Shown here: piece by piece, positions 17,190-25,425 of the stretch
Numbering within the stretch: position 1 is the first letter of the stretch
Layout of the letters: the number at the start of each line of letters is the position of its first letter
Assembly (NCBI GenBank): GCA_903884435.1
Contig: CAISEY010000282.1
Location: 1-37,609 of the forward strand
Direction of reading: 5' to 3'
From: an uncultured Hyphomicrobiales bacterium
Lineage (GTDB): Bacteria; Pseudomonadota; Alphaproteobacteria; Rhizobiales; Beijerinckiaceae
DNA length: 37,609 bases
The notes under the pieces: model-generated
Seen by the model: only the letters and a program-made list of their open reading frames with translations
What the model was told of the DNA's origin: nothing
Databases searched by the model: none
Position numbers and translations under genes: made by a program

Positions 17190-17279
17190 GGGGCGTCTCC
17201 CGCGATCGGATTTTTTCCTGATTAGCAGGCGGCGCGCCCGCGCGCCAGAACGCCAGACACAGCCACGGGAGAGAAATTC
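17190..17279. promoter_or_regulatory. Divergent promoter region between the UbiD operon and the LigI-like gene
   Basis: Only 90 bases separate two divergent start codons, so promoters and any operator for both directions must lie here or overlap the coding ends. I see no confident -35/-10 boxes and no adjacent regulator gene. Confidence 0.4.
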
Positions 17280-18155
17280 ATGGCCGCCGATCACGCCCAT
17301 CCGGAATTCCAGCGCGAGACGCGCGCGCCATCGCGGAAGGCCCCGGCCGGCGCCTGGGATTGTCAGGTCCACGTTTTCGGCGACGAGACGAAATATCCGA
17401 TCCGGCCCGGCTCGAAATATCCGCCGCCGCGCGCCTGGATCGACGACATGCGGCGGATGCACCGCGCGCTCGGAATATCGCGGGGCCTGATGGTGCAGGC
17501 GACGCCGCACGGCACCGACCATTCGCTGCTGCTCGATCTCCTCGCGGAGGAGAAGCGCTATGTCGGCGCCGCCATCATCGACGACACGACCAGCGACAGG
17601 GAACTGCAGAGGCTGCACGACGGCGGCTTTCGAAGCGCGCGATTCAATTTCGCGAAGTTCCTCGGGATTTCGCCCAGCCCGGAAACGTTCAAACGTTGTA
17701 TCGACCGTATTTCCGGCATGGGCTGGGTGGCGAAAATCCACGCGGTCGCCGACGAATATCTGGAGATCGCCGATCTCGTCCGCCCGCTGAAACTGCCGAC
17801 GGTGATCGACCACATGGGGCACTTCTACTTCAAGGATGGCATGAACCAGCCGGTGATTTCGCTGCTGCTGGAACTGCTGAAGAAGGAAAATTTCTGGATC
17901 ATGCTGTCGAACGCCGATCGCCGCTCGGCGACGGGCGCGCCCTACGACGATTCCATCCCCTTCGCGCGCAAATTCATCGAGGCGGCGCCGGATCGCTGCG
18001 TCTGGGGCACCGACTGGCCGCACACGCATTACAGCGGCGTCATGCCGAACGACGCGGACTTGCTGGAGCTGTTTTATCGCTTCGCGCCGGACGAGGCGAC
18101 GCAGCGGAGGATTTTGGTGGATAATCCCGAGCGGCTGTGGGGGTCGTTGCGGTAG
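17280..18155 (+). CDS. Amidohydrolase, 2-pyrone-4,6-dicarboxylate hydrolase (LigI)-like
   Basis: A 291-residue TIM-barrel hydrolase of the LigI/COG3618 group, which opens lactone rings such as pyrone dicarboxylate. The first motif reads WDCQVHVFGD, so the usual His-X-His is Gln29-X-His31, a variant found in this lactonase group. His154 (KIHAV), His178 (VIDHMGHF) and Asp245 (GTDWPHTHYSG) are in place. Length is normal. The ATG at 17280 follows GGGAGAGAAATTC. It diverges from the UbiD operon, and lactone hydrolysis plus decarboxylation is a plausible shared route, although the substrate is not proven. Confidence 0.87.
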   Translation: MAADHAHPEFQRETRAPSRKAPAGAWDCQVHVFGDETKYPIRPGSKYPPPRAWIDDMRRMHRALGISRGLMVQATPHGTDHSLLLDLLAEEKRYVGAAIIDDTTSDRELQRLHDGGFRSARFNFAKFLGISPSPETFKRCIDRISGMGWVAKIHAVADEYLEIADLVRPLKLPTVIDHMGHFYFKDGMNQPVISLLLELLKKENFWIMLSNADRRSATGAPYDDSIPFARKFIEAAPDRCVWGTDWPHTHYSGVMPNDADLLELFYRFAPDEATQRRILVDNPERLWGSLR

Positions 18156-18168
18156 CGCCCCTGATCCC

Positions 18169-18196
18169 TTCCTTCTCCCGCGCGCGGGAGAAGGAA
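18169..18196. repeat. 28-base perfect palindrome, repeat family copy, possible terminator
   Basis: A perfect palindrome centred on CGCG with arms TTCCTTCTCCCGCG and its complement, 13 bases downstream of the LigI-like stop. Its central 24 bases match the core of the repeat at 14352-14375 with one difference. In RNA it could form a strong hairpin and may also stop transcription, but no T tract follows. Confidence 0.75.
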
Positions 18197-18296
18197 CACG
18201 CGCCCGCGATTTTCGCGTCGGTGCAATCGTCGGGGTTTCGTTATAGGCTGACGCGATAAAAAAGCCCCACACGCACGATCCCCCCGGGAGGACTTC

Positions 18297-20069
18297 ATGT
18301 TTCGCACCGCCACGCGTCTCGCCGCCTGCCTTCTCGGGTCGCTCGCGCCCGCCTTCGCCGCCGATTTCAGGCCCGTGACCGAAGCGACACTCGCCAATCC
18401 CGATCCGGCGGACTGGCTGATGATCAGCCGCACCTGGGACGAGCATCGTTTCAGTCCGCTGAGCCAGATCAACCGCGGCAACGTTGGCGATCTGCGCATG
18501 GTCTGGAGCCGCGGCCTGCCGCAGGGAACGCAGGAATCGACGCCCATGGTCTACAATGGCGTCATGTATGTCATCGCGCCCGGCGGCGGCGTCGAGGCGC
18601 TCGACGCGGCGAGCGGCGACCTCGTTTGGGAATACTGGCGCGACTACCCGAAGGACATGGCTCAAAAGAACCGCGCGGCGACGCTGTCGCGCGGCAAGAA
18701 TCTCGCGATGTTCGCGGACATGGTCTATTTCGCCGCGGCCGACGGGTTCCTCGTGGCGCTCGACGCGCGCACCGGCAAGGTGCGCTGGGAGACGCGCGCG
18801 CATGACTACACGGACGGGACGGAACATGGCGCGGGCCTGCTCGTCGCCGACGGCAAGCTGATCAGCAACCGCACCTGCCGCACGACGCGGGAAGGCTGTT
18901 TCATCGCCGCCCACGACGCCATGACCGGCAAGGAACTCTGGAAGTTCTTCAACACCGCCGCGCCCGGCGAGCCCGGCGGCGACACCTGGGGCGGCCTCGA
19001 AAAAGACAAGCGCCTCGCGTCTTCATGGGGCCTGCCGGGCTCCTACGATCCGCAACGCAAGGTGCTCTACTGGTCCGTCGCCAATCCGACGCCCTACACG
19101 CGATTGAAACGGCACGGCGCCGCCGGCGCGGTCCCCAATTCCTCGCCCTCGGAACTCTACAGCAATTCGACGGTGGCGCTCGACATCGCCACCGGCAAGC
19201 TCGTCTGGTACTATCAGCATCTTCCCGGCGACGACTGGGATTCCGATCACATCCACGAACGCACGCTCGTGCGCACGCGGGTCTCGCCCGATCCGAAATT
19301 CGTGAAGTGGATCAACCCGACCGTTCCGAAGGACGTGGAGCGCGACATCGTGGTCGAGGTCGCCGAAGCCGGCGATGTGTTCGCGCTCGACCGCGACACC
19401 GGCAAGTTCCTGTGGGCGCAGCCCTTCCCCTACGACGCGCCGGGCCAGACGCTGCAATCCATCGACGTGGAGACGGGCCGCACCCACATCAACGTCAAGG
19501 ACATGTTCACGAAGGAAGGCGAGCGACGCCTGACCTGCTCCTACAACACGAGAAGCTGGTGGGCGACGGCCTACGATCCCAACCGCAACGCGCTCTACGT
19601 TCCCTTCCAGGACGCCTGCCTCGACATGACCGCGAACAACAAGGCGCCGACGGGCGCGGGGCCGCGGTTCGGCGTCCAGCGGCCCGGCATCGACGAAAAA
19701 GACTACGTGGGGATCATGAAAATCGATCTCTCGACGGGTGAAATGAAGCGCATCCATTCGCAGCCATGGCCCGGAAACGGCTCCGCGCTCGTCACCGGCG
19801 GCGATCTTCTGTTCTGGGGCGACCTCAACCGCCGCCTGCACGCCTTCGATTCCGAGACCGGCAAGATGCTGTGGGAAGTCACCGTCGGCGGCATGATCAT
19901 GGCGAGCACGATCACCTATTCCGTCAACAGCCGGCAATACGTGGCGGTGCTCACGGGCGACGGCCAGTCAGGCACCGGCAACGTGCTCGGCAACGTGCCG
20001 AAGCTGAAGGCCAACGCCGTGCAGGGGCACAGCGCGGTCTATGTGTTCGCGTTGCCGGAGAAGAGGTAG
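18297..20069 (+). CDS. PQQ-dependent alcohol-type dehydrogenase, soluble, with lanthanide-type Asp-X-Asp motif
   Basis: A 590-residue periplasmic quinoprotein with a signal peptide ending AFAAD and an eight-bladed propeller. Six tryptophan-docking motifs are visible (for example ALDARTGKVRW, AHDAMTGKELW, AFDSETGKMLW). The catalytic base is Asp315 in GDDWDSDH, and Asp317 two residues later occupies the position that marks lanthanide-using XoxF/PedH-type enzymes. Asn263 (VANPTP) is the expected metal ligand. The vicinal Cys-Cys pair usual near residue 120 is absent, and Cys194-Cys201 replaces the glutamate-containing loop. There is no cytochrome domain, so a separate electron acceptor is needed. 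GGGAGGA precedes the ATG; it is convergent with a Bug gene, six bases apart. Confidence 0.9.
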   Translation: MFRTATRLAACLLGSLAPAFAADFRPVTEATLANPDPADWLMISRTWDEHRFSPLSQINRGNVGDLRMVWSRGLPQGTQESTPMVYNGVMYVIAPGGGVEALDAASGDLVWEYWRDYPKDMAQKNRAATLSRGKNLAMFADMVYFAAADGFLVALDARTGKVRWETRAHDYTDGTEHGAGLLVADGKLISNRTCRTTREGCFIAAHDAMTGKELWKFFNTAAPGEPGGDTWGGLEKDKRLASSWGLPGSYDPQRKVLYWSVANPTPYTRLKRHGAAGAVPNSSPSELYSNSTVALDIATGKLVWYYQHLPGDDWDSDHIHERTLVRTRVSPDPKFVKWINPTVPKDVERDIVVEVAEAGDVFALDRDTGKFLWAQPFPYDAPGQTLQSIDVETGRTHINVKDMFTKEGERRLTCSYNTRSWWATAYDPNRNALYVPFQDACLDMTANNKAPTGAGPRFGVQRPGIDEKDYVGIMKIDLSTGEMKRIHSQPWPGNGSALVTGGDLLFWGDLNRRLHAFDSETGKMLWEVTVGGMIMASTITYSVNSRQYVAVLTGDGQSGTGNVLGNVPKLKANAVQGHSAVYVFALPEKR

Positions 20070-20075
20070 CGCGAA

Positions 20076-21098
20076 TTATTTCGGCCCCTCGCGCGCCGCG
20101 CGGGCCTTTCCGATCATGTCCTTCGGGAAACTCGCGACCTCCGAGACCATCGCCTGCAACTTCTCGCCGGTCATGGGCTTGATCTCGAGGCCGGAGCGCG
20201 CGGCGTCTTCCAGAAAGGCCGGGTCCGTCACCGTGGCGTCGAAGGCGCGGCGCAGGGTCTCGACGCGCTCCGGCGCCATGCCCGGCGGCGCGACGATGGC
20301 GCGGCCGATGTCGTCGGCGCTGGCGTAGAACTTCAGGATGCGCCGCGCTTCTTCCGTGCGGCCAAGCTCCACGATGCCGGGCACGCCGGGCATGTCCGGA
20401 TCGCGTTGCGCCGACCAGAGCACGAGCACCCGGATTTTGCCGTCGCGCACCCAGTGGGCGCGATAGGACTTCAGGCTTTCCAGCGGCGTTCCGGAGCCCT
20501 CCACCTCGCCGCGCTCCATGGCGAGGCCGATTTCATTGGTGCCGTTGAAACCGGTGATGACCCGGAACTTCGTCCCCGCGAGATTGTTGAGCAGATAGGG
20601 AATGAACACGGTGGAGGACGTGGGGCCGGTGCCGCCGACGATGGTTTCACGAGTGAAAGTGTCCTCGATCTTCATCACCGGCGACGTGTGCCAGACGATG
20701 CCGGTCTCGACCGCGGAACTGACGCGACCGATCCAGTTGAAGCGGTTGGCGTCGTAGGCGACGCCCTCCGTGGAGAGAAACTGCTCCATGGGCATGGCCT
20801 GGTTGATGACGGCGATGGCCGAGCCGTCGCGCGGCGCCTTGTTGTAGAGAAAATTCGTCAGCACCAGCGAGGACGCGCCGGGCATGTTCTGCACGACGAC
20901 GTTCGGCGCGCCCGGCAGCAGGCGACCGAGATGGCGGCCGGCGAGGCGCCCGTAATTGTCATAGCCGCCGCCCGCGCCGGTGCCGATGTAGAGCGTGACG
21001 GTCTTGCCGCGATAAAAATCCGCCTCGTCGGCGCGCGCCGCGAAGGACGCGGCGACCAGAGCGAGCGCCGCGCGCGCGAGGGCCATGAGCTTGTTCAT
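20076..21098 (-). CDS. Divergent Bug-family periplasmic receptor (no cysteine pair)
   Basis: A 340-residue receptor, signal peptide ending FAARAD. The mature start DFYRGKTVTLYIGTGAGGGYDNYGR and LLPGAPNVVVQNMPGASS are textbook for the subgroup. It has no cysteine at all: the two usual positions read GIVWHTS and EGSGTPLE. GGAGATCGCGG precedes the ATG. It faces the PQQ dehydrogenase tail to tail and diverges from the next Bug gene (21233) across 134 bases, so the two Bug genes may share a control region. Confidence 0.92.
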   Translation of the reverse strand: MNKLMALARAALALVAASFAARADEADFYRGKTVTLYIGTGAGGGYDNYGRLAGRHLGRLLPGAPNVVVQNMPGASSLVLTNFLYNKAPRDGSAIAVINQAMPMEQFLSTEGVAYDANRFNWIGRVSSAVETGIVWHTSPVMKIEDTFTRETIVGGTGPTSSTVFIPYLLNNLAGTKFRVITGFNGTNEIGLAMERGEVEGSGTPLESLKSYRAHWVRDGKIRVLVLWSAQRDPDMPGVPGIVELGRTEEARRILKFYASADDIGRAIVAPPGMAPERVETLRRAFDATVTDPAFLEDAARSGLEIKPMTGEKLQAMVSEVASFPKDMIGKARAAREGPK

Positions 21099-21232
21099 CC
21101 GCGATCTCCAGCCGGGTCGGGCAAGACTAGCGCCGCGCGCGCCGCGAGGCCACGTGTTGCCCGCCGCGCCCGCTGGCCATAAAAGCGCGGTTTTCCGGGC
21201 GGAGCCCGCTCGCGCCCCAGGGAGGACGGATT

Positions 21233-22246
21233 TTGAACAAGGCTGGCATCTGGTTTTCGGCGATCTCCCTCGCGCTCTGCGCGGCTTCGGCCCGGGCGCA
21301 GGACGCGGCGAGCTTTTATCGCGGCAAGACCGTGCGCGTCATCGTGGGCTTTTCATCGGGCGGCGGCTACGACCAGTATGGCCGCCTGTTCGCGCGCCAC
21401 GTCGGCAAGCACATTCCTGGCAACCCCAATGTCGTCGTGCAGAACATGCCGGGCGCGGCCAGCCTGAAATCGCTGCAATTCCTCGATTCCGGCGCGCCCG
21501 CGGACGGAACGGCCATCGTCACCTTCAATCCCGGCCTCATCATGGGCTCGCTCACCGCGCCCTCGCGCACGCCGGTCGATTTCCGCAAGTTCGCCTGGAT
21601 CGGCAACATCAGCGAGGACATTCGCGTGTGCTTCACCTGGGGCGCGCGCGGCATCAAGACGTGGAAGGATTTCGTCGGCAAGCCGCAAATCTCCTTCGGC
21701 AACACGGGCGCGGGCACGTCGGCCTTCATGGACGACCGGATGCTGATGATGCTGTTCGGCGTGAAACTGCGCATGGTGCAGGGCTATCCGGGCTCCGCCG
21801 ACAAGAAGATCGCCATCGAGAGCGGCGAACTCGACGGCGATTGCGGCTCGTGGACGAGCCTGCCGGAAGACTGGCTGCGCGACAAAAAGATCGACATGCA
21901 CGCGCGCTTTTCGAAGACGCTCGCGCCCGGGATGCCGGCGGACCTGCCGTGGGCCGCGGATCTCCTGCCCGATCCCGGCAAGCTGCAAACCTATCGCCTG
22001 CTGATGGCGGGCGCCGAAATCGGCCGGCCGTTTCTCGCGTCGAAATCAATTCCCGCCGACCGGCTCGCCGCCCTGCGCGCGGCCTTCGACGCGACGATGA
22101 AGGATCCGGAGTTTCTCGCCGACGCGGAAAAGCAGCGGCTGCTCGTGGGGCCCGACACCGGCGCCGCCGTCGAGAAGCGCATCGAGGAAATCTACGCGTC
22201 GCCGGCGGACATTGTCGCGCTGGCGAAGGAAATCGCGGGAGATTGA
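21233..22246 (+). CDS. Divergent Bug-family periplasmic receptor (cysteine pair present)
   Basis: A 337-residue receptor starting at a TTG (21233) with a strong GGGAGGA ten bases upstream; no ATG gives an intact leader. The signal peptide ends SARAQ. The mature start is SFYRGKTVRVIVGFSSGGGYDQYGR, and PGNPNVVVQNMPGA is identical over that stretch to the receptor at 24359-25390. Cysteines occur in IRVCFTWG and GDCGSWTS. It is first in a plus-strand set with aroE, a CMD-family gene and a membrane protein gene, 80 bases before aroE. Confidence 0.92.
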   Translation: MNKAGIWFSAISLALCAASARAQDAASFYRGKTVRVIVGFSSGGGYDQYGRLFARHVGKHIPGNPNVVVQNMPGAASLKSLQFLDSGAPADGTAIVTFNPGLIMGSLTAPSRTPVDFRKFAWIGNISEDIRVCFTWGARGIKTWKDFVGKPQISFGNTGAGTSAFMDDRMLMMLFGVKLRMVQGYPGSADKKIAIESGELDGDCGSWTSLPEDWLRDKKIDMHARFSKTLAPGMPADLPWAADLLPDPGKLQTYRLLMAGAEIGRPFLASKSIPADRLAALRAAFDATMKDPEFLADAEKQRLLVGPDTGAAVEKRIEEIYASPADIVALAKEIAGD

Positions 22247-22326
22247 CGATCGGAGCGCGGCTTGCCCGCCCTCTCCCGCGCGTTTATTGAGAAAACTTCG
22301 CCCGGCGTTCGTTTCGCGAGTTTTTC

Positions 22327-23169
22327 ATGTCGCATCCCGAAAAATTTCACCTCGCCTGCGTGATGGGCGACCCCATCATGCATTCGCGGTCTCCCTCGCT
22401 GCACAATTACTGGATGAAGCAGCACGGGCTGACGGGCGTTTACGTGCCCGTGCACGTGACGCGCGAGCGGCTGGAAGCGGCGTTGCGCGCCCTGCCCGCG
22501 CTCGGCTTCGCGGGGTGCAACCTGACGATCCCGCTGAAGGAGCGCGCCCTCGAAATCGTCGACGAAGCGGACGTGACCGCCCGCAGGATCGGCGCGATTT
22601 CCTGCGTCACCGTGCGGCCCGACGGCACGCTCGCGGGCACGAACAACGACGCCTATGGGTTCATTGAAAATCTGCTGGAGGCGTTCCCCGACTGGCGCGC
22701 GGACGCCGGCCCGGTCGTCGTGATGGGCGCCGGCGGCGCCGCGCGCGCGGTGGTTTACGCGCTGGCGGACCGCGGCGCGAAAGACATCCGGCTCGTCAAC
22801 CGCACGTTCGAACGCGCGGTTTCGCTCGGCAAGGCGATTGGCGGACCGGTGACGCCGCTGCGCTGGGAGGAACGCCACGCGGCGCTGGACGGCGCGGCTC
22901 TGCTCGTCAACACGACGAGCCAGGGCATGGTGCACAACCCGCCGCTCGACCTCTCGCTCGGGAACCTGCCGAAGGGCGCCGACGTGTGCGACATCGTCTA
23001 CATTCCCGGCGAGACGCCGCTGCTGGCGGAGGCGCGCCGGCGCGGCCATCGCACCGTCAACGGACTTGGCATGTTGCTGCACCAGGGCCGGCCCGCGTGG
23101 CGCTCCTGGTTCGGCATCGACCCGAAGGTGACGCGCGAAATGCGCGAGATGATCGAGGCGACGATCTGA
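22327..23169 (+). CDS. aroE: Shikimate dehydrogenase family oxidoreductase
   Basis: A 280-residue NAD(P)-dependent dehydrogenase that interconverts shikimate (or quinate) and its 3-dehydro form. The substrate-binding serines in SRSPSLHN, the catalytic Lys71 in NLTIPLKE and Asp108 in GTNNDAYGF are all present. The Rossmann motif VVMGAGGAARA is followed by LVNRTFERA, where NRT usually favours NADP. The sequence before the ATG has no good ribosome site, so translation may depend on the upstream Bug gene. Its place between a solute receptor and a CMD-family gene suggests a catabolic quinate/shikimate role rather than biosynthesis, but a biosynthetic copy cannot be excluded. Confidence 0.9.
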   Translation: MSHPEKFHLACVMGDPIMHSRSPSLHNYWMKQHGLTGVYVPVHVTRERLEAALRALPALGFAGCNLTIPLKERALEIVDEADVTARRIGAISCVTVRPDGTLAGTNNDAYGFIENLLEAFPDWRADAGPVVVMGAGGAARAVVYALADRGAKDIRLVNRTFERAVSLGKAIGGPVTPLRWEERHAALDGAALLVNTTSQGMVHNPPLDLSLGNLPKGADVCDIVYIPGETPLLAEARRRGHRTVNGLGMLLHQGRPAWRSWFGIDPKVTREMREMIEATI

Positions 23170-23231
23170 GATTGTCGCCGGCGCGGCAATCGCGCTAGTC
23201 TGCCGACATCAGGACAAACGAGGAGAACGCC

Positions 23232-23828
23232 ATGCTGCCGCCCGACATCGACCCGGAATCCCGCTGCCGTCTGCCGCTGGTGCGGCGGGAGGACCTCGAC
23301 GACGAGGGCAAGAAGATGTTCGACACGCACACGGACCCGAAGGGCGGCACCATTCGCGGCCTCAAGGGGCCCGGCGGCATCGGCCTGCATTCCACCAAAC
23401 TCGCGGGGCTGACGCGCCCGGTCGGGCGTTATCTGCGTTTCGAGGCGCCGGAATCGCCGCGCATCCGCGAGACGGCCATTCTCATCACGGCGCGCGAATG
23501 CGACAGCCAGTTCGAATGGGCGGCGCACGAGCCCGAGGGCCTGAGTGTCGGCGTGCCGCAGGCGGTGATCGACGTCATCAAGCACCGCAAGCCGACGACC
23601 GGCCTCGACGAAACCGACCAGATCATCATCGAACTCGGGCGCGAGGCCTTCGGCAAGCGCAAGGTTTCGCCGCAGACCTACGCGCGCGCCCACAAACGCT
23701 TCGGCACGAAGGGCCTGATCGACCTCGTGCAACTCATGGGCAATTACGCCAGCACGGCGGCGCTTCTCTGCGTGTTCGACATGCAGCTCGACGACGGGCC
23801 GGACGTGAAGCGCCTGCCCGTGCCGTGA
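23232..23828 (+). CDS. Carboxymuconolactone decarboxylase (CMD)-family protein
   Basis: A 198-residue helical protein of the CMD/AhpD-like superfamily. The signature RETAILITARECDSQFEWAAHE holds Glu, Cys and His in the order Glu-Cys-x(7)-His expected for CMD-type decarboxylases, with a single cysteine rather than the CXXC of AhpD peroxidases. GAGGAGA precedes the ATG. It lies 62 bases after aroE, and its stop overlaps the next start. In protocatechuate catabolism CMD removes a carboxyl group from a muconolactone. Here the substrate is open, since many such proteins are annotated without proof. Confidence 0.88.
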   Translation: MLPPDIDPESRCRLPLVRREDLDDEGKKMFDTHTDPKGGTIRGLKGPGGIGLHSTKLAGLTRPVGRYLRFEAPESPRIRETAILITARECDSQFEWAAHEPEGLSVGVPQAVIDVIKHRKPTTGLDETDQIIIELGREAFGKRKVSPQTYARAHKRFGTKGLIDLVQLMGNYASTAALLCVFDMQLDDGPDVKRLPVP

Positions 23829-24355
23829 ATGCCTGGATCAAGGCCGGCGCGATTCTCGCCGGCTATTGCCTCGCGATTTTCGTGGCCGCCGGCGTCGTGG
23901 TCGTTCACTACACCCTCACCGACGGCCCCGAGGCGGAGGCCGAATCGGGGATGCGCGCCGCCGGCGACGCGTTTCTGTTCATCGCTGTTTTCGGCGCCAT
24001 GGCGGTCGTTCCAACCGTCATGGCGCTGCGGTTTTTGCGCGGCAGCGGCTGGTTCTGGCGCGCGCTGGCCGGTCTCGCGCTCGTCGTCGCGTGCGCCGGA
24101 ATCGCGGCCTGCGTGGTTTTCGGTCTCGAAAGGCTGCGCCCGTTCGGCGCGCCCGACGACGCGCTCGCCTCCTGGGCGGGGCTCGCCGTGATCCCCATGT
24201 TGCTTTCGCCCTTCGTCGCCGGCGGATTCGGGCTCGCCTGGCTGATGGCGCCTCCCTCCGGCGCGCGCCGTCTGCTGCTGCTGGCGACGATCGTCGAGGG
24301 CTGCGTCGTGCTCGACGCCATCGCCGCCTGGGCGCCGGCGCTCTTGCGAAGGTGA
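23825..24355 (+). CDS. Unrecognised integral membrane protein, five predicted helices
   Basis: I do not recognise this 176-residue protein. It has five hydrophobic segments, about residues 4-28, 49-71, 76-101, 115-142 and 149-173, joined by short charged loops. The GTG at 23825 overlaps the stop of the CMD-family gene as GTGA, so it is translated with that gene. Size and hydrophobicity loosely recall small permease subunits such as TctB, but no family motif is visible and no TctA-like large subunit accompanies it. It ends three bases before the stop of a convergent Bug gene. Confidence 0.7.
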   Translation: MNAWIKAGAILAGYCLAIFVAAGVVVVHYTLTDGPEAEAESGMRAAGDAFLFIAVFGAMAVVPTVMALRFLRGSGWFWRALAGLALVVACAGIAACVVFGLERLRPFGAPDDALASWAGLAVIPMLLSPFVAGGFGLAWLMAPPSGARRLLLLATIVEGCVVLDAIAAWAPALLRR

Positions 24356-24358
24356 AGA

Positions 24359-25390
24359 CTATTCCCCTTCCAGCGCCGCCTTCAGCTTCGCGATCACCGG
24401 CGCCGGGATGTCATAGATTTTTTTCACCATCGCCTGGAGCGACGCGCCGTCGATGGTTCCGATGACGAGTTTCTGCCGTTGCGCTTCCTCGAGGGCCTGG
24501 GGATCGGCGAGCGCCTTCACGAAGGCGGCGCGCGCCGCGTCGACGCGCTCTTTGGGAACCTCGCGCGCCATGAAATAGGGCCGCGTGAAAATACCCTGCG
24601 AATAGAGCAGTTCCAGCATCTGCCGCTTTTCCGGGTCCTGGGTGTAGGAGACGGAGAGCGGCACTTTTTCCTTGTTGAGCTCCGCGTCGCCGACGGTCGA
24701 TTCCTGCACGAGCACGCGGACGATTTTCTTCTCGAACCAGTCGGGCCGCTGCGACTGGATGGAGGTCCAGCCCATGCCGCACAGGCCCTGAACCTCGCCG
24801 CTCTCGATGGCCATGCCAACCTCGCGCGTTCCGGCGTAGCCATGCACGAACTTTATTTTCGCGCCGAGAATGTTCTTCAGCGCCATGGGCATGTCGCGCG
24901 TCGTGCCGCCGCTCGAGCCCAGGATGACTTCCTTCGTGAAGACATCGTCGAAGGACCGGATCGGGGAATCGGAACGCACGAGGCAGGTGAAAACCTCCGA
25001 ATTGGCGCTGCCCACGTAGTTGAACACGCGCGCGTCGTGCTTGATCTGCGCCGCGTTCTGGCTGACGAGCTGGTCGACGAGGGAGCCGGCTTGCGGCGCG
25101 CCGATGACCGTGCCGTCCTTCGCGCCAATGCTGGCGACCCAGGACGCGGAGGTGTTGCCGCTGGCGCCCGGCATGTTCTGCACGACGACGTTCGGATTGC
25201 CCGGAATATACTTGCCGATGAAGCGCGCGACGAGGCGACCGTAGAGATCGTAACCGCCGCCAGCGGTCGAGCCGACGACGATCGTCACGGTCTTGCCGCG
25301 GTAAAAGTCGGCGACGGCGTCCTGCGCCTTCGCGGAGAAAGACAATATCAGCGAGGCGGCGCTCGCGAGCAGCAATGACGCCTTGCGCAT
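24359..25390 (-). CDS. Divergent Bug-family periplasmic receptor (cysteine pair present)
   Basis: A 343-residue receptor with a signal peptide ending SAKAQ. The mature start is DFYRGKTVTIVVGSTAGGGYDLYGR, followed by IPGNPNVVVQNMPGASG. The cysteines are in EVFTCLVRS and VQGLCGMGW. GGAGGGAGACG precedes the ATG. It lies 35 bases downstream of a class II aldolase gene on the same strand, so enzyme and receptor form a pair; the aldolase substrate is a candidate ligand. Confidence 0.92.
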   Translation of the reverse strand: MRKASLLLASAASLILSFSAKAQDAVADFYRGKTVTIVVGSTAGGGYDLYGRLVARFIGKYIPGNPNVVVQNMPGASGNTSASWVASIGAKDGTVIGAPQAGSLVDQLVSQNAAQIKHDARVFNYVGSANSEVFTCLVRSDSPIRSFDDVFTKEVILGSSGGTTRDMPMALKNILGAKIKFVHGYAGTREVGMAIESGEVQGLCGMGWTSIQSQRPDWFEKKIVRVLVQESTVGDAELNKEKVPLSVSYTQDPEKRQMLELLYSQGIFTRPYFMAREVPKERVDAARAAFVKALADPQALEEAQRQKLVIGTIDGASLQAMVKKIYDIPAPVIAKLKAALEGE

Positions 25391-25425
25391 GATCGTCTCC
25401 CTCCGGGCGCGCGCGCGCCGTTTGC

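Noticed and set aside
14985..17225. Plus-strand 746-residue reading
   Set aside because: Antisense to UbiD and the SGNH gene, histidine- and arginine-rich, typical of GC-rich shadow frames.
17190..18914. Upstream extension of the UbiD reading frame to 1060 residues
   Set aside because: The extension is antisense to the LigI-like and PQQ dehydrogenase genes, has no family resemblance, and the ATG at 17189 has a good ribosome site and a normal UbiD N-terminus.
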